Source: Clavulina sp. PMI_390 | Lineage: Eukaryota; Basidiomycota; Agaricomycetes; Cantharellales; Hydnaceae | Reading direction: 5' to 3' | NCBI GenBank assembly: GCA_015039315.1 | Contig: WIDE01000050.1 | Coordinates: 61,972 to 125,971, forward strand | Length of the DNA stretch: 64,000 nucleotides | Shown: piece after piece, positions 37,045 to 50,958 of the stretch | Layout of the letters: each line of letters starts with the position of its first letter | How positions within the stretch are numbered: position 1 is the first letter of the stretch | The notes under the pieces: generated by a model | Told to the model about the DNA's origin: nothing | Seen by the model: only the letters and a program-made list of their open reading frames with translations | The model's database searches: none | Program-made: the position numbers and the translations under genes

Positions 37045-40000
37045 ATGAGCAGTAGTCTGAAGTCCATGCCAGCCCCATCTGGCAACCCCGCTCGATCTCG
37101 CGGGGGAGTGGTGCCGACAAACTCAGTCACTACTCTTGAAGGCAAGAAAGTAAGCCTGCAAATGGCCAAAGTGGTTCGTGAATTCGATTCGAGCGCTCTG
37201 ACACGATTCATCCACAGGTGAAAGCTAGAATTGACCCTACCCTTGTGAGTCCAACTATTTGTGATATGCTACACCCTACTGACCGGTGTATCCGTCATGG
37301 TAGCCCGTGTCAGAGGTCGTCCATCAACTATGCATCAATTTGGAGGTTCAGCAGTCCCATGTCCTGTTCGCTCTCCGAGACGAACAAGATCAACTAGTAA
37401 CCGACGAGAACTTGCGAAAGCATATTCAAGATCGTACCCCGCTCAAGTAAGACCGTACCGTAGCCTGGCTATGCTCAATGCTAAATGCTTCGTGTGGCAG
37501 ATTGGTCCGCTCACCAGCCTCCGATGCTCGCGACTATATCACGAATCTTACGCGGTCTGATAGCTCGCTCAAGATGTCCTTGTTTAACTTGCAGAAGCTC
37601 ATTAGGGTACGTTTTATCAGACAGCTGCTAAACCTCATAACTCATCGAAAGGATAGGAGCCGCAATTCGCCAAAGAATTTGTTCAGCGGGATGGGCTTGC
37701 CCAGCTCATGAATATCATCACTATCAACCACGGAAACACGCTTGCAGTGAGTCAACCATATATACTGAATTTGGCCCGTACAGCATGGCTCACCTTGACA
37801 ACGCACAGTACGCTCTGACTGCTATGAGAAATCTCATGGATTATGATTACGGATGGGCCACTATTGAACCAGCATTCATAGCTCAGGTATGCTAGCTTCG
37901 TCTAACAAGTAAGAAGCGAGCACATCAACTCACTTGTCTGTCACAGCTATGTCGGATTCTCAGCAACGCTGCCACTCCGATCAACGTTTGTCGGCCTGCT
38001 ACCTCCATCCTCAAGAAACTTGTGGAGGCCGACCCGCGCTCTGCTCCTGGCCCCACTGCTGCGTCTTCGTCTCGCGCTCAACCAGCCCCAGCTATCGGTA
38101 GTGTTTGGCGATACGGGTTCGATGTAGTCTGGCGTCAGGTCCAGATAGTTGGTGGACTGTTGGAGGTGTTGGTCCAAAGACTGAGCAACGCCGAGAGTGG
38201 AATGGCTCTAAGCAGGTGTGTCTACTTTCGTGACTATCTCCTGTGTAAAACACTGAATAATGCTTTGATAGTATGACACTTATCAATACGCTCTTGTTTC
38301 ACTCGACCGATGCCCACTGGGAGGAGTTGTCCAATGAGCTTCAGCGCCTCAACGCTAAGAAGGCGGTTACGGTATGCTGACCTAGTCGGTTCCAGTGATC
38401 CCGCAGCTGATCGAATGCTTCGTAGTTGCTGATGTCGAACGCATCTGTTGAGGAATTATCCTCGTCCATCCTCGACTTCCAGGCCAACATGATACGCCTT
38501 GCCTATCGACACAAGATATCTCCCGTAGATCCTGAGATGGTCAAGGTTCAACACATGCTGGACTTCATCTGGACAGCGAGCCAAGTAGACGAGCATGAGC
38601 ACGTTAGTGGGAAGTCGCGGGACATTTCGGAGAGTCTTCCTGGGCTCCACGACCACTGGATCAAGATTGGCTTCAACTCCGAGCATATTAGAGCAGAGTT
38701 TGCCCGAGTCGGAATGCTTGGTCTTGACTGTCTGGTGTGTTTACTTCTCTCTTTTCTGATGGACAGTGGACAGCTGACTGCTTGGGATGTTAGTACTCTT
38801 TCGCGGGTTCTGATAGCGATTTCTTCTCTAAAGCTGTCCTTGAGCAGCTCCACCGACCAGTGGAGCGTAGATGCCCCATTGCAGCAGCATCGAACGAAGT
38901 CGTTGATCTACTTGCGGATCACTGGTCCGTTTTCTCGCCTGGCTGTGCGTATCATTCCATTGCGCATCACTGGCTCCGTACTTTGGAAAGATTCGTCACT
39001 GATTTTTTCTCGTCTAGACTCTACCTCCACAACCTATCTCCCATTCTTCTTATCCTTCAATCGCGTGCACAACTACGCGACCAGATTCTTCCTCAGGTAT
39101 AACTATCACTACCGCACTCGCCGCTTTACTATTATTCACGCAATCGTCGTAGGATGTGGAATGAGAGCAATGCCTCCAAGGCTGACTTCCCTCGTGTTGC
39201 ATCGTTGGTAGAGAGCCAGTGAGTGACCTCACGATCATCTCAACCCTCGTCCTCTGACATCTTGGTGGGTACCAGGATCAAGATCGCCTTGGCCAACGAA
39301 ACAACACGACCCTGGCATGAAGTCGAAGCTTCCTTCAACGATATTCGGTATCGTGAAGTGCGCGAACGCCAACTGCGGGAACTGGAGCTGCAGGACGAGC
39401 TGCTCACGAGACCGGCTGTGCGGTATGTGCACAGGCACGAAAGGCTAACATTCTTGGCTGACGCTTGCCCCATCCCTCTTAGTAACTTGCGAGCCAAACT
39501 ACATCAAGAGTCATATGAGTTCGTTCGCCGGCAGCGCATCATGTGCCTTATGCAAGGCGCTTGGTTCGCTAATGGGATCCCGCTCTCCATTAACGACACT
39601 GCTTCACATCGCGATTCCATGCAACTACGCCGGGCCGGTCGACCGTGGAGATTCTATCGACTGGTGCGATCATTCTCAACTTCCTGCAGCCTCTCCGTCA
39701 CCCTGACTGCTCGTAACAGGATCGCAGCCATAAATGGCTTCATTACGTGGAAAGTAACGTTAAGCTGCACATCAGGCCAGGTTTGGAAGATCTGCCGGAG
39801 AAAAGTACGATTTCTCACATCTTCATGGCTTCGCCGCGACGAAAACCGACCTAACGACCATCTTGTTTCAGTTGAAGTCTCCCTGATCAGCGACGTTGTT
39901 GTGTCGACTTGCGCTTCGCCCCCCAACATCGCCATGCCTGAGGCGCACTCTACGAGTTCACCCTTCAGCTCTACACTCGCTGCATCGCCACTATCTTTCT

Positions 40001-40339
40001 CTTTGATGCTACATACCGGAATGTCAGCGGGAGACCACGTATCCGAGAGCGCCTCGCGCTTCTCAGACTGGGTTGATGGGCTGAACATGCTTAGGAATAG
40101 CCAGATCACCACTAGAGACACCGAGATGTTCGTCCAGACGTTGAGTGATATTGGGCTGAAGATCAAGTTGCTAGGTATGTCGTCATTCTCACGGTAGGAA
40201 CGAAGTGTTTCGAGCTGACACCATGCTGTAATGTGTAGATCTTTCTGGGGAGAAAGTTGATATCCCTGCGTCGCTGCCAACGAGCCCCCCACCTACTAAT
40301 ATGGATTTTTTCTTCTCCGAGCCTCCTCTGTTTGTCTGA
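37045..40339 (+). CDS. ELMO/CED-12 domain protein
   Basis: Predicted scaffold partner of a DOCK-family Rac GEF, acting in actin-based morphogenesis. The start ATG is MSSSLKSMPA at 37045; the stop follows ...SEPPLFV at 40337-40339. At least ten exons. The N-terminal half is helical and armadillo-like (INHGNTLAYALTAMRNLMDY, with RPATSILKKLVE). The ELMO core is HDHWIKIGFNSEHIRAEF followed by RVGMLGLDCL (about 38650-38735). A downstream PH-like region includes MCLMQGAWF and WLHYVESNVKLHIRPG. The C-terminal end is Pro-rich (SLPTSPPPTNM), as expected for an SH3-binding tail. Short introns with GTAAGC, GTGAGT and similar donors separate the blocks. A few internal splice sites (38730-39230, 39650-39870) were not resolved to the base, so total length is approximate. 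Confidence 0.85.
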
Positions 40340-41038
40340 TAGCCTTCGGAACCACACTTCCTCCAAGCGGTGTCGTTGCAATCCACAAGCTCTTGCTCCA
40401 TCATTTCTCGTTGGGTTTTGCTTCTTTGATTCTATTTTCGCTTCCCTAGCTTGCTGGACATTGTGAGCAGGTGATTTTCTGCTTACAACTTTCCAAACTC
40501 GTAAATATGGCAACTGCCTGGAAATTGACCACCGAGCTGTTTGTTGATTGAACTAGACTATAGCCGCATTGACATGTAATATCTACCTTCTTGATTCCGG
40601 AAATTCGATAGACCATCTCAGAAAGTGTGAAATATGGTGTCAGAAAAAGTGTGCAATTGAGAAGGGTTGTAAATTCCAGCACTTATCCCGGTATAAGTCT
40701 ACCAGGATTCCCAGCATAACGCGTACTAGGGACCGTAGAAGAACTAGCTAGAAAAATAGCGTCAAATGTCCCATGCCAAAGCTCAAGATCGTCATGCGCA
40801 GCAACAACACTGACCAACATCATTCCATAGTAAAGGACTCAATCTGCGGCGTGCGGTCGTGCTGCGCGTGCCCGCCCCGACCCTTCGACCTCGATTCAAT
40901 GGGTGCTGTCATGGGAAATGTGCTACTGTGTTTCGTTACTCCTTATCTTATATCTGACAGTTGTAGGTAAAAAAAAAATTGAGCTCCCCCCGTCCCGTCC
41001 CAACTTGACACTAATACCAATTTGACTTAGAGAGGCTC
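40340..41038. other. Intergenic spacer
   Basis: About 0.7 kb downstream of ELMO and upstream of the first GT15 gene. An eight- to nine-base A run occurs near 40970. Nothing else recognised. Confidence 0.45.
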
Positions 41039-42401
41039 ATGCTAGTATCGGCACCTTCACTCCGAATACTCGTCGCCGTCTGTGCATCATCATTAACGCT
41101 CGTTTTCGTTTCGTACGAATTTGACCTGCTCTCGATACCATTCCGCAGCACGTCGTCATCGCGTGTCTCGCAGCCCGTCACAGTTGGTGTGAACGCCCCA
41201 CCCGGAAGTGCAGCTGGCAGCAATGACTTGAGCACCGCTCACGATATTCCATACAATGGAGAGTATGACGCCGCGGTCATCTATCTTGCGCAGCTGAGCA
41301 GACTAGATTCACTCGTCCAGTCTTTGTCGTTGATGCAACAAAACATACCCTGGAAACGGCAATGGCCCATAATCCTCTTCCACACAGGCGACTATGATGA
41401 AGTGGAAGAACAACAGCGTTTGTTTGATTACATGTTAGACTATCCGTGGTCGCGCGGAGGTGCGCTCGAGGTGCAGAAGCGCATCGAGTTCATCCGTCTC
41501 GACTTGTCCTTCCCGCCTGGGGTCTCCCCAGATATCTGTGTCTATAAACCTGAGATATTTGAAGATAGGTGGCCAGGTCAGAACATTCATATACGAATTC
41601 TTGTTGCACTCGCAGCCACTGACAATTTCATATTCCTCAATGTCAACTTCAAGGCTACCACCAAATGTGCCACTTCTTTGCACAAAACATCTTTTACCAT
41701 CCTCGTATCACCAACCTCAAATACTACATGCGCCTCGACACTGATTCGGTGAGCTATCCCCGTCTACTCCCCAACTGTCCGAATGCTCACCACTCCACCT
41801 GGTAGTATATTCTCGAACCACTCTGCTTTGACCCCATAGACCGGCTGCGTACGACGAATCGCGTGTATGCATGGAACGAACGCAGAGATGACGCATGGTG
41901 GGTCACACTGGGGATGTGGAATTTCATCGATGTTTACGCACGAAGACACCCTGCCGTCGAGCAGCGGTTGACAAAGAACGCATGGCCGTGGCCAGAAGGG
42001 CGGGACCAGTGGCTCAAGAAGGAGATCACATATGAAGGCAAAGGGACGATCGGCGTCCCCGGGTACATGAATAACTTTGAGGTCGTCAAAATTGAGGCGT
42101 TCAAGCGCCCAGATGTGGTCGAATTTATTGACGAGATCATGAAGGATCCTGGTCGAATTTACAGCTTGCGATGGGGTGGGTCCTCCCTGTTCACTTATGC
42201 GCTTATCCACAGATTTCTGACGATGTTGCACTCAAACGTCTTTGGCATGTTACATCATGTTTTCTAGGGGATGGACCCATTCGAGCGACAGCTGTAAGCA
42301 TGTTCTTCGATCTAGAGACAGAAGTGCAAGAGGTCTGCGAGATGGAGTACTGGCACCAGGGCCGGCGAAAAGCAACCTGCGAATGTATACCCGACGAATA
42401 A
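41039..42401 (+). CDS. GT15 alpha-1,2-mannosyltransferase (KRE2/MNT1 family), tandem copy A
   Basis: Golgi type II membrane enzyme predicted to add alpha-1,2-mannose to O- and N-linked glycans from GDP-mannose. Exons 41039-41576, 41654-41748, 41806-42175 and 42268-42401 sum to 1137 nt, giving 378 residues. An N-terminal hydrophobic segment (ILVAVCASSLTLVFVSY, residues about 10-26) is the signal anchor. GT15 landmarks: EIFEDRWPGYHQMCHFF, the YYMRLDTDSYI metal/nucleotide-sugar segment, GYMNNFEVV and SLRWGDGPIRATAVSMFF. The C-terminus has paired cysteines (CEMEYWH, CECIPDE). The four-exon structure and phases are identical to copy B 0.8 kb downstream, so the pair is a tandem duplication. The family is divergent from yeast Kre2 (Leu-Asp-Thr-Asp in place of the usual Glu-containing segment), so acceptor specificity is open. 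Confidence 0.88.
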
Positions 42402-43172
42402 CTTGTTCAAGCCCTCATCTTGAGGCCCCCTGCCACTGCCACTGTACAATTGGTTACCTTTTCATGTGCTTACTCTGGAACAAAGATGGAATCGACGGCA
42501 AGCCGCACCATTGAAGGTCTCCGAGGCTTTGTCAACAAGTTCCGAGATATTAGTATATGTAGTTTCGGCAGTTCTGTTGATGCTGGCAGAGAACAGGAGC
42601 TGGGCGAGTCGAGTCACGTGGCAATGCAGCTGTTCCAGGATCTGCCAAGCAACACCTATGGTCGTGGATGCCTCTTTGGGCCGATTTTCGTTTCCTGAAA
42701 ATATCTAAGCCCACAGTCCCATAGCTCACTGGATCATGGGTGCATGCGATACACTATTATTGCTTTGCAGATCAAGGCTGTCGGCCTTTCGGGATCGGCC
42801 TCTTTCTGAGCCAACTATCGCAGAACTCGAGTTGCCAATGGGTGCCACAGGGATAATCCTCCAGCCCTCGACAAATATCATAGCATTAGCGCCGAAGCTA
42901 CCCTTCTAGGTCACCAAACCGCCAACCAGGCAACATCATTGACATCCCTTGTGGTAGAACAGGCAATTTTGGAGCGTGGGCGCGGTAGCCAGCGCTTGAG
43001 CGTGCCGACATCCGACATTTTTTTTCTCTGCGATTCAGATCCAGTAAGTACCGCCATGAGAAATCTGCTGCTCTGTTGCTGCCCCTTATCCACCAGTATA
43101 TCTAGCCGATACATATCCCAAAAATAACGAGCCACTCTCCCTCCTCCCGCCTTACTTGGTGCCTTAGCTGCG
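42402..43172. other. Spacer between the GT15 pair
   Basis: About 0.77 kb between GT15 copies A and B. It must carry the copy B promoter. No coding region supported. Confidence 0.45.
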
Positions 43173-44545
43173 ATGCTATTGTCAGCCTCCTCACTGCGAA
43201 TAATAGTGGCAGTCTGCGCGTCGTCATTAACGCTCATATTTGTCACGTATGAGTTCGACCTGCTTTCTGTCGCCTTCCGCCGGTCATCGCCAGTCTCCGT
43301 GGGCGTCAATGCACCACCTGGAAGCGCAGTTGGTACTGGCACAGGCACCACCGACGTCACTCTCCACAACGAAGACGATGATTCCGATCTAGGCTATGAC
43401 GCTGCTATCGTCTACTATATCCAACTGAGCAGGCTCGACTCGTTGGTCCAGTCACTATCGCTCATGCAACGAAACATCGCGTGGAAACGCCAGTGGCCCA
43501 TTATCCTCTTCCATGATAGGGACTTTGACTATGAGCTGCAGCAAAAACGCCTGTTCGAGTACATGCTAGACCTGCCGTGGAGCCGCGAGGGTGCATTAGA
43601 GGTGCAGAAGCGCGTCGAGTTCATTCATCTTGACCTTCCCTTCCCGCCTGGAGTTTCCCCGGACATCTGCATATACAAACCTGAAATATTTGAGGATAGG
43701 TGGCCAGGTAAGGGTCGTTGACTCTCTCACGTATCATCATCACTTACGGTCAACATATATTTCATGCCACCCACAAGGCTACCACCAAATGTGTCACTTC
43801 TTCGCGCAAAGTATCTTCAATCATCCTCGGATCACAAATCTCACATACTACATGCGCCTTGACACGGATTCGGTGCGCATAGCTAACTGCTCCATGGAGT
43901 GGACTTGCACTTAATCTTCACCCTCTCTTACTTCATTAGTACATTCTCGAGCCATTATGCTTTGACCCCATCCATCGCCTACACACGACAAACCGGGTGT
44001 ATGCCTGGAACCACATCAAGCCTGACGCGTGGTGGGTGACGATCGGGATGTGGAACTTTATGGACGCTTACGTGCGACTTCACCCTGCCATTGAGGAGCG
44101 ACTAGCGAAAAATAAGTGGCCGTGGCCAGAAGGAAGAGAGGACTGGGCCGAGAAGGGTGTCAAATACGCAGGCAAAGGGACAATTGGCGTCCCGGGTTAC
44201 CTGAACAATTTTGAGGTAGTCAAGTTGGAGGCGTTCAAACGGCCCGATGTCATGGATTTTGTTGATGAGATCATGAAGAATCCGAGGCGTGTTTATAGTC
44301 TGAGATGGGGTAAGTTTCTGTTCTCGTCTCACTTTTCCGCCTTATCCGGCTATGTCTCACGAGTTTCCTGTTTGCTGTGCATATCGCGATTGGTGGTGTT
44401 TTCCTTTCTAGGTGACGGACCAATACGAGCTGCGACAGTCAGCATGTTTTTCGATCTAGAAACCGAAGTGCAGCAAGTATGTGAGATGGAGTACTGGCAC
44501 CAGGGTCGAGTGAAAGCGACCTGCGAATGTGTGCCAGATCCATAA
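43173..44545 (+). CDS. GT15 alpha-1,2-mannosyltransferase (KRE2/MNT1 family), tandem copy B
   Basis: Second member of the pair and intact. Exons 43173-43707, 43778-43872, 43940-44309 and 44412-44545 sum to 1134 nt, giving 377 residues. The signal-anchor helix is conserved (IIVAVCASSLTLIFVTY). Catalytic-domain landmarks match copy A: EIFEDRWPGYHQMCHFF, YYMRLDTDSYILEPLCFDP, GYLNNFEVVKLEAFKRPDV and SLRWGDGPIRAATVSMFF. Most differences from copy A lie in the stem region after the anchor (a Gly/Thr-rich GTGTGTT stretch), the fastest-evolving part of such enzymes. Predicted Golgi-lumenal. Both copies have all expected motifs, so neither looks like a pseudogene. Confidence 0.88.
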
Positions 44546-45188
44546 ACGGTACTTCCCGCACTCGCATCCTAGCATATAGTTATTTGTTGCTTTGGAGATC
44601 TGAGCATGCACAGAGGCCTCAAATGTGGAAGTTGTCTTGTTGCGGGTGCTGATTATCATTGCAGGCACAAGGGAAAAGAACGGTAAGCGCCGAAAAGCTA
44701 GCGTTTAAACACAGTGTTTCGGCGACTTCCAATAATAGCTTTGGACAACTCTGTTGGTTGTTTGTCAGTGGCTCATCGCTCAGCATAGGAGTGGGACGCA
44801 GACTGAATTGAACCGCGTGACATCACAGGTGACAGGTGGTGGTCCCTTGTCCTCGTGGAGTGCAAACATCAGTACCGCGTGCTGGAGCTGAATGTTTAGT
44901 TCGGCAGATCCCTGAAACCATCGAGATAGAGCCAGATTTTCCCACGTCGTGCTCTGTCCACTTCAACTCTCCATCTCGGAAGCTGCCGATGTCAGTATCC
45001 ACTCGCATACTCGAACTTGTAGAAACACCCTGCGCGATGAGCGATTGACGTGGTCTAAGATCTATAAGAATGCTGAGACCTGGTGCTTATGATCTCCATC
45101 GACTGACCTGCGCCCTCATCGCCTACAGCTCCAGCCTAAACTCAGAGCACGATACCCCCACTTCTTGCATACCTTTCCCATCCTTAGA
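44546..45188. other. Intergenic spacer
   Basis: About 0.64 kb. Nothing recognised beyond the likely 5' flank of the small PPxY protein gene. Confidence 0.45.
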
Positions 45189-45617
45189 ATGTCTCCCAGT
45201 CAACTCCCCTCCTCCTCATCTTCCAATGCATTTGCCCTCTTCCAGGCCCCGAACTATTCACCTTCCTCCCTGAACTTTGCATCATATGCCTCAGTTTACA
45301 CTTCCTCGGTTAATATAGCCTCCGCAAACGACGTCGCCATCCATGGCGAGGCGGATACCCCGCCACGGTATTCGACTATCATCGATGTAGATGCAGTGTG
45401 GGTCCCCACCACTAGCGCTGACTTAGGATGTGCTCCTCCCTCAGACGAGTCGAGCATGAAGAATAATGGCAAGAGTCGTTTCGCGAAGTTCTTTTCTCGC
45501 AAACGTGCTTCTTCTTCTTCTTCTCCACCTCCTTACATCATCGATCTTGATGATGCCGCCATGATTGAAGAGCGCGTGAGGGCAATGGGTGCATACTTTG
45601 GAGGTGCCGCGTTCTAG
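45189..45617 (+). CDS. Small hypothetical protein with two PPxY motifs
   Basis: Single-exon frame of 142 residues from the ATG of MSPSQLPSSS to a stop at 45615-45617. I do not recognise the family. It is Ser/Pro-rich and hydrophilic, with no signal peptide or membrane segment. Two PPxY motifs (PPRYS and PPPYI) are the classical ligands of WW domains, such as those of the Rsp5/Nedd4 ubiquitin ligases. A basic patch (RFAKFFSRKR) precedes the second. An acidic helix closes the protein (DLDDAAMIEERVRAMG). The coding call rests on composition and an uninterrupted frame with a favourable ATG; a missed upstream exon is possible. An adaptor role for a ubiquitin ligase would be inference. Confidence 0.6.
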   Translation: MSPSQLPSSSSSNAFALFQAPNYSPSSLNFASYASVYTSSVNIASANDVAIHGEADTPPRYSTIIDVDAVWVPTTSADLGCAPPSDESSMKNNGKSRFAKFFSRKRASSSSSPPPYIIDLDDAAMIEERVRAMGAYFGGAAF

Positions 45618-45961
45618 GACATCTTCGCGTCATATAGCGAGCATTTCTCCACTTCGTCGATCGAGCCCCGCCCTTGTGCCAATAAGACGCATCTTACCAT
45701 AACCACATCTCTTTCCAAGCCTTTATTCTCCCCAATTTTTTTTTTTTTCGCTTATGCGCTGCCTTCTGTTGTGTTATCGCGTCCTCAGCTTTAGTCATTT
45801 GGATATCCGTACTCAAATGCGAACTAATTTTTTCGACTACTTGAACATGTACATTTCTACATCTTAAATGACACTGATGTGGCGTCTTTTTGGAATTTAG
45901 TATTCCCTCTCGCATATGAGAAGAGTCTCTCTTCCGCTCTCCCTTTGTACTGCTAAACACG
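45618..45961. other. Convergent spacer with poly-T tract
   Basis: About 340 bp between convergent stops. A run of more than ten T lies at about 45738-45750. Confidence 0.5.
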
Positions 45962-47618
<1,657 letters not shown>

Positions 47619-48425
47619 TTTATAGAATTCTTAAGTGAAAAGTCCGTTCGACGGTCCAGGATGGCTGGGAGGTCTTTTTTTGAGTGGGATCGGATGAGTC
47701 GGCTTTTGAGTTGTCGAAAGAATTGACTCCACGTTTTCGAACGTTTGAATGTTCGTGACGTCGATCTTGTCAAATATTATCTTGAGGTTGGGTAGCACTA
47801 ACACCACCAACAATAGTGGAGATAATTCTGTCCATATCCGTCCCCCAAAAGCACAAGATCTGAAACTGCTTGTGGGCCGTAGTTTCTGCGCATCCGCCAA
47901 CTGAATGGAGTTGCCATTTTGGGAAATCAATCGTAAGTCCGCCATTCGTTTTTGGGGGTTTTGAGGGGCCACTTGACGGAGTGGGTGATCCCGATACCAG
48001 ATGGTAGTTTCGATGTATATTTTTCTACGATAAACTAGGGGCGAGGGGCTCCAATGTCAGGAAATTTGACCAATTCTCGCAGCAATTCACTTGACACAGC
48101 CACTGACCGGAAGCTCCGATCTTCACTCATCTGCCAAAAAAGTCTTCCGCACCTGAAGACTTGGGGGAAGTGTGTCCCAGCAGACGTCACATACGCTTGG
48201 GATCTGGAGCTACCTTTGCGGAACCACTAGAGCCGTGCCAAGTACCTGTGAGCCTGCTCTCACTCACTCGTCATCCGTGCCGAGGGTTGCCGGGGTTCCT
48301 GCGTCACCCTCCGAGTCCGCCCTCCACTCGGTCACTCTTCACAACTTAAGACCGCCTAGATTTCGCGCTTGCTCTACTTTATTATTGTGCCCATCTGCAC
48401 TAGTTCCAGTGCTCCATACCCATAG
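47619..48425. other. Divergent intergenic region
   Basis: About 0.8 kb between the DAHP synthase and UbiB-family genes. It holds both promoters. The open frames are not supported as genes. Confidence 0.45.
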
Positions 48426-50958
48426 ATGTTTTCTAGAGCGGCTCTCAGGTTCCTCAAGTCGAGCACACGACCGGCAAATCAAGCTCAATCCCGACTCCGA
48501 TTCTCATCTTCTTCCTCGACCTTCTCTTCATCTCCTCTTCATGCGATAAAGCCACAGAGGAGGGGAAGAGCACTCCCAATCTTGGGCTCTACCCTCCTCG
48601 CTGGTACCGCGTTTGCTTATTGGGATGATGGGTTCAACGACCGGACCGTCACCCGCAACTTGCGAACAGCCTATCATGGCATCATGATCGCAATTGACTA
48701 CAAGCTCAACTTCGATCCTGATAGTCTCGAGTCAATCAACGCTCTTCACGAAAGAGCCTCAGACAGGCTGCTGAAAGTGTGTGAGCGAAACAGGTGCGTG
48801 CTGCTCACTTGCATATTTCCAACAATTCTGCTGCTTACGGTTATGTTACTTGATAGAGGACTATATGTCAAGCTCGCGCAAGCTTTGGCTACGCAAGGAC
48901 CTTTCCTCCCTCCTGCATACGGAAAGCTAGGAAAGTTACTTGACGACGCTGAACACTTCCCTTATGAGGTTGTGCAAGAGGTAAGCTTTATCCTTATATC
49001 TCTGGATAATCCTTCGCTAATCTCTATCCATCTACGATGCAGACGATCAAGCGGGAGTTCGGAGCCCCGATAGAAGAGCTATTTGTTCGCTTTGACCCCG
49101 TTCCTATTGCGGCTGCTGTATGTCACCTTCTGTGCTTCTCACCCTCAAACCCGTCCACTGAGCATACTTCCTTCATCTCTTCCATAAAATTGTAGTCCAT
49201 TGCACAGGTTCATCGAGCAAGAATACGTCTTCCCTCAGGAGAGGAAGAAGAGGTTGCTGTCAAAGTCCAACGCCCTGATATTCGGCGGCACGCCAAGTGG
49301 GATCTCTGGGCCTATCGAACGATGCTTCAACTATACGGTAAGCACTCCTTCAAGTAGAACACCTTGATCTCTGGACAGTATTGTTAACGGCAACATTTTT
49401 GTTAGGGTATTTCTTTGAGTTACCACTTGATTTCGCAGCAGACTACATCTCGGACCAGTTGATGGTAAGTTATTGTCCGTAATGTGACAATGATGTATGT
49501 GTAACCGCTTTGTCCTCCATCGGCATAGGCAGAAACCCGGTTCGACCATGAGGCTGCCAATAGCGAACATATCAAACACCTTGTTGCCAACTCTCCCGTA
49601 GCGCTCATTCGCAACACTGTCTACGTCCCAAGAATCCACCCACAGCTTTGCACCCAGCGAGTGCTTACGATGGAGTACATTCCCGAAGCCAACAAGCTCA
49701 CTGATCTCAAGGCCATTGAAACCAAGGGTCTAAGTGTGAAGAAAGTCGGGCGAAGTGTGGCAGAGGTTTTCGCGAGCATGATCTTCGATATGGGTTTCGT
49801 CCAAGCTGATGGGCATCCCAGGTGTGTAAAGTCGGTTTCTCACTCTCACCATAGCCGCTGAATTGGTTTGCTGTCCCTTGTTCGTCGTACAGCAATGTGC
49901 TGATCCGAAAGCACCCCAACGGGAAGCAAGGCCAGCACCAAGTGGTCCTGATTGACCACGGACTCTACATTCCACTCTCCTCCGATTTCCGGCGCAAGTA
50001 TTGCGAGCTGTGGTTCGCCATATTCATTGCTGACATCCCTACTATCAAGAGGATATGTGGTGGGTGGGGCATTGGGCAAGCCGAGCTCTTTGCTAGTGCT
50101 ACCCTTCTAAAACCATGGCGTATGACTGCGTCGTCACCGTCGTCGTCACCTACGGCAGCCCCTCATGACCCCTTACAACCCAAGCCCTTGACAAAGGAAG
50201 AGATCGAAAAACTTAGCCCAGCGGAACTGCATGCTCTCATGGAGGAAAGACAACTCGCAGCTGCGCGTGAGATCAAAGAGCGTATCAAGACGTTCTTGAC
50301 GGACGTCGAGCTCGTACCCAAGGAGCTCATCTTCATTGGGCGCGCCATGCGTATCCTTCAGGCGAACAACCAGGCTCTTGGTTCACCTGTGAACCGCCTG
50401 AACATCATGGCGCGGCATGCAAGCTCTGGTCTCGTTTCAGACCCTCCGCCGTTTGTGCCCGACTTGGCTGCAGTGACGTCGAGTGCCGTTGGAAGCGAGG
50501 AGGAGCTGCAGATGCAAGTCGTGCCCACTGCGACGGTGATTGGGGATGGTGCGCTCGATGCAAGCGTCGCCCCGACGTACCCTGTTCCAGCCTCGACAAG
50601 ACTCTCGGATGCAGAACGCCTACAAACATATCTGACATTCCTCCGCTTCCGCACAGCGCTGTTCGCCATTGATGCTGCGTTCTACCTGACGAATTTTGTA
50701 GCGTGGTGGATCGGCGTGCAGCGGGGCGTAGCATCGCTCGTGTATCGGAATAGCGGTGATGCTAGCGATGCGGATGGGAAGGGGAAGAAGATTGGCAAGT
50801 TTGAGGATGTATTGGAAGAAAAGATGCGCGATATGGGTAAGTCCCAGGGTATCAGTCCTCTATTTCTTCTATTTTCTTGCTGACATCTCAATCAATTCTT
50901 TCCTCCAGCTAAATCGAATTTCGGGGTAGTGATTCCTGACGAGGAATTCGATGCCTAG
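48426..50958 (+). CDS. UbiB/ABC1 atypical kinase-like mitochondrial protein (MCP2/ADCK1-type)
   Basis: Mitochondrial inner-membrane member of the UbiB family, by homology to yeast Mcp2 and animal ADCK1, linked to lipid homeostasis. The start at 48426 gives an Arg/Ser-rich presequence (MFSRAALRFLKSSTRPA), then a hydrophobic stretch (LGSTLLAGTAFAYW). Family motifs: the KxGQ position reads KLAQALATQ, the Ala-rich loop is PIAAASIAQVHRA (joined across an intron), the Lys is in VAVKVQRP, the catalytic motif is DGHPSNVL and the metal Asp is in LIDHGLY (DHG rather than DFG, usual in this subgroup). A C-terminal extension of about 250 residues is Ala/Ser-rich and includes a helix near YLTNFVAWWIG. The last exon ends DEEFDA. 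At least eight introns. The Gly-to-Ala change in KxGQ is noted in findings. Confidence 0.88.
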
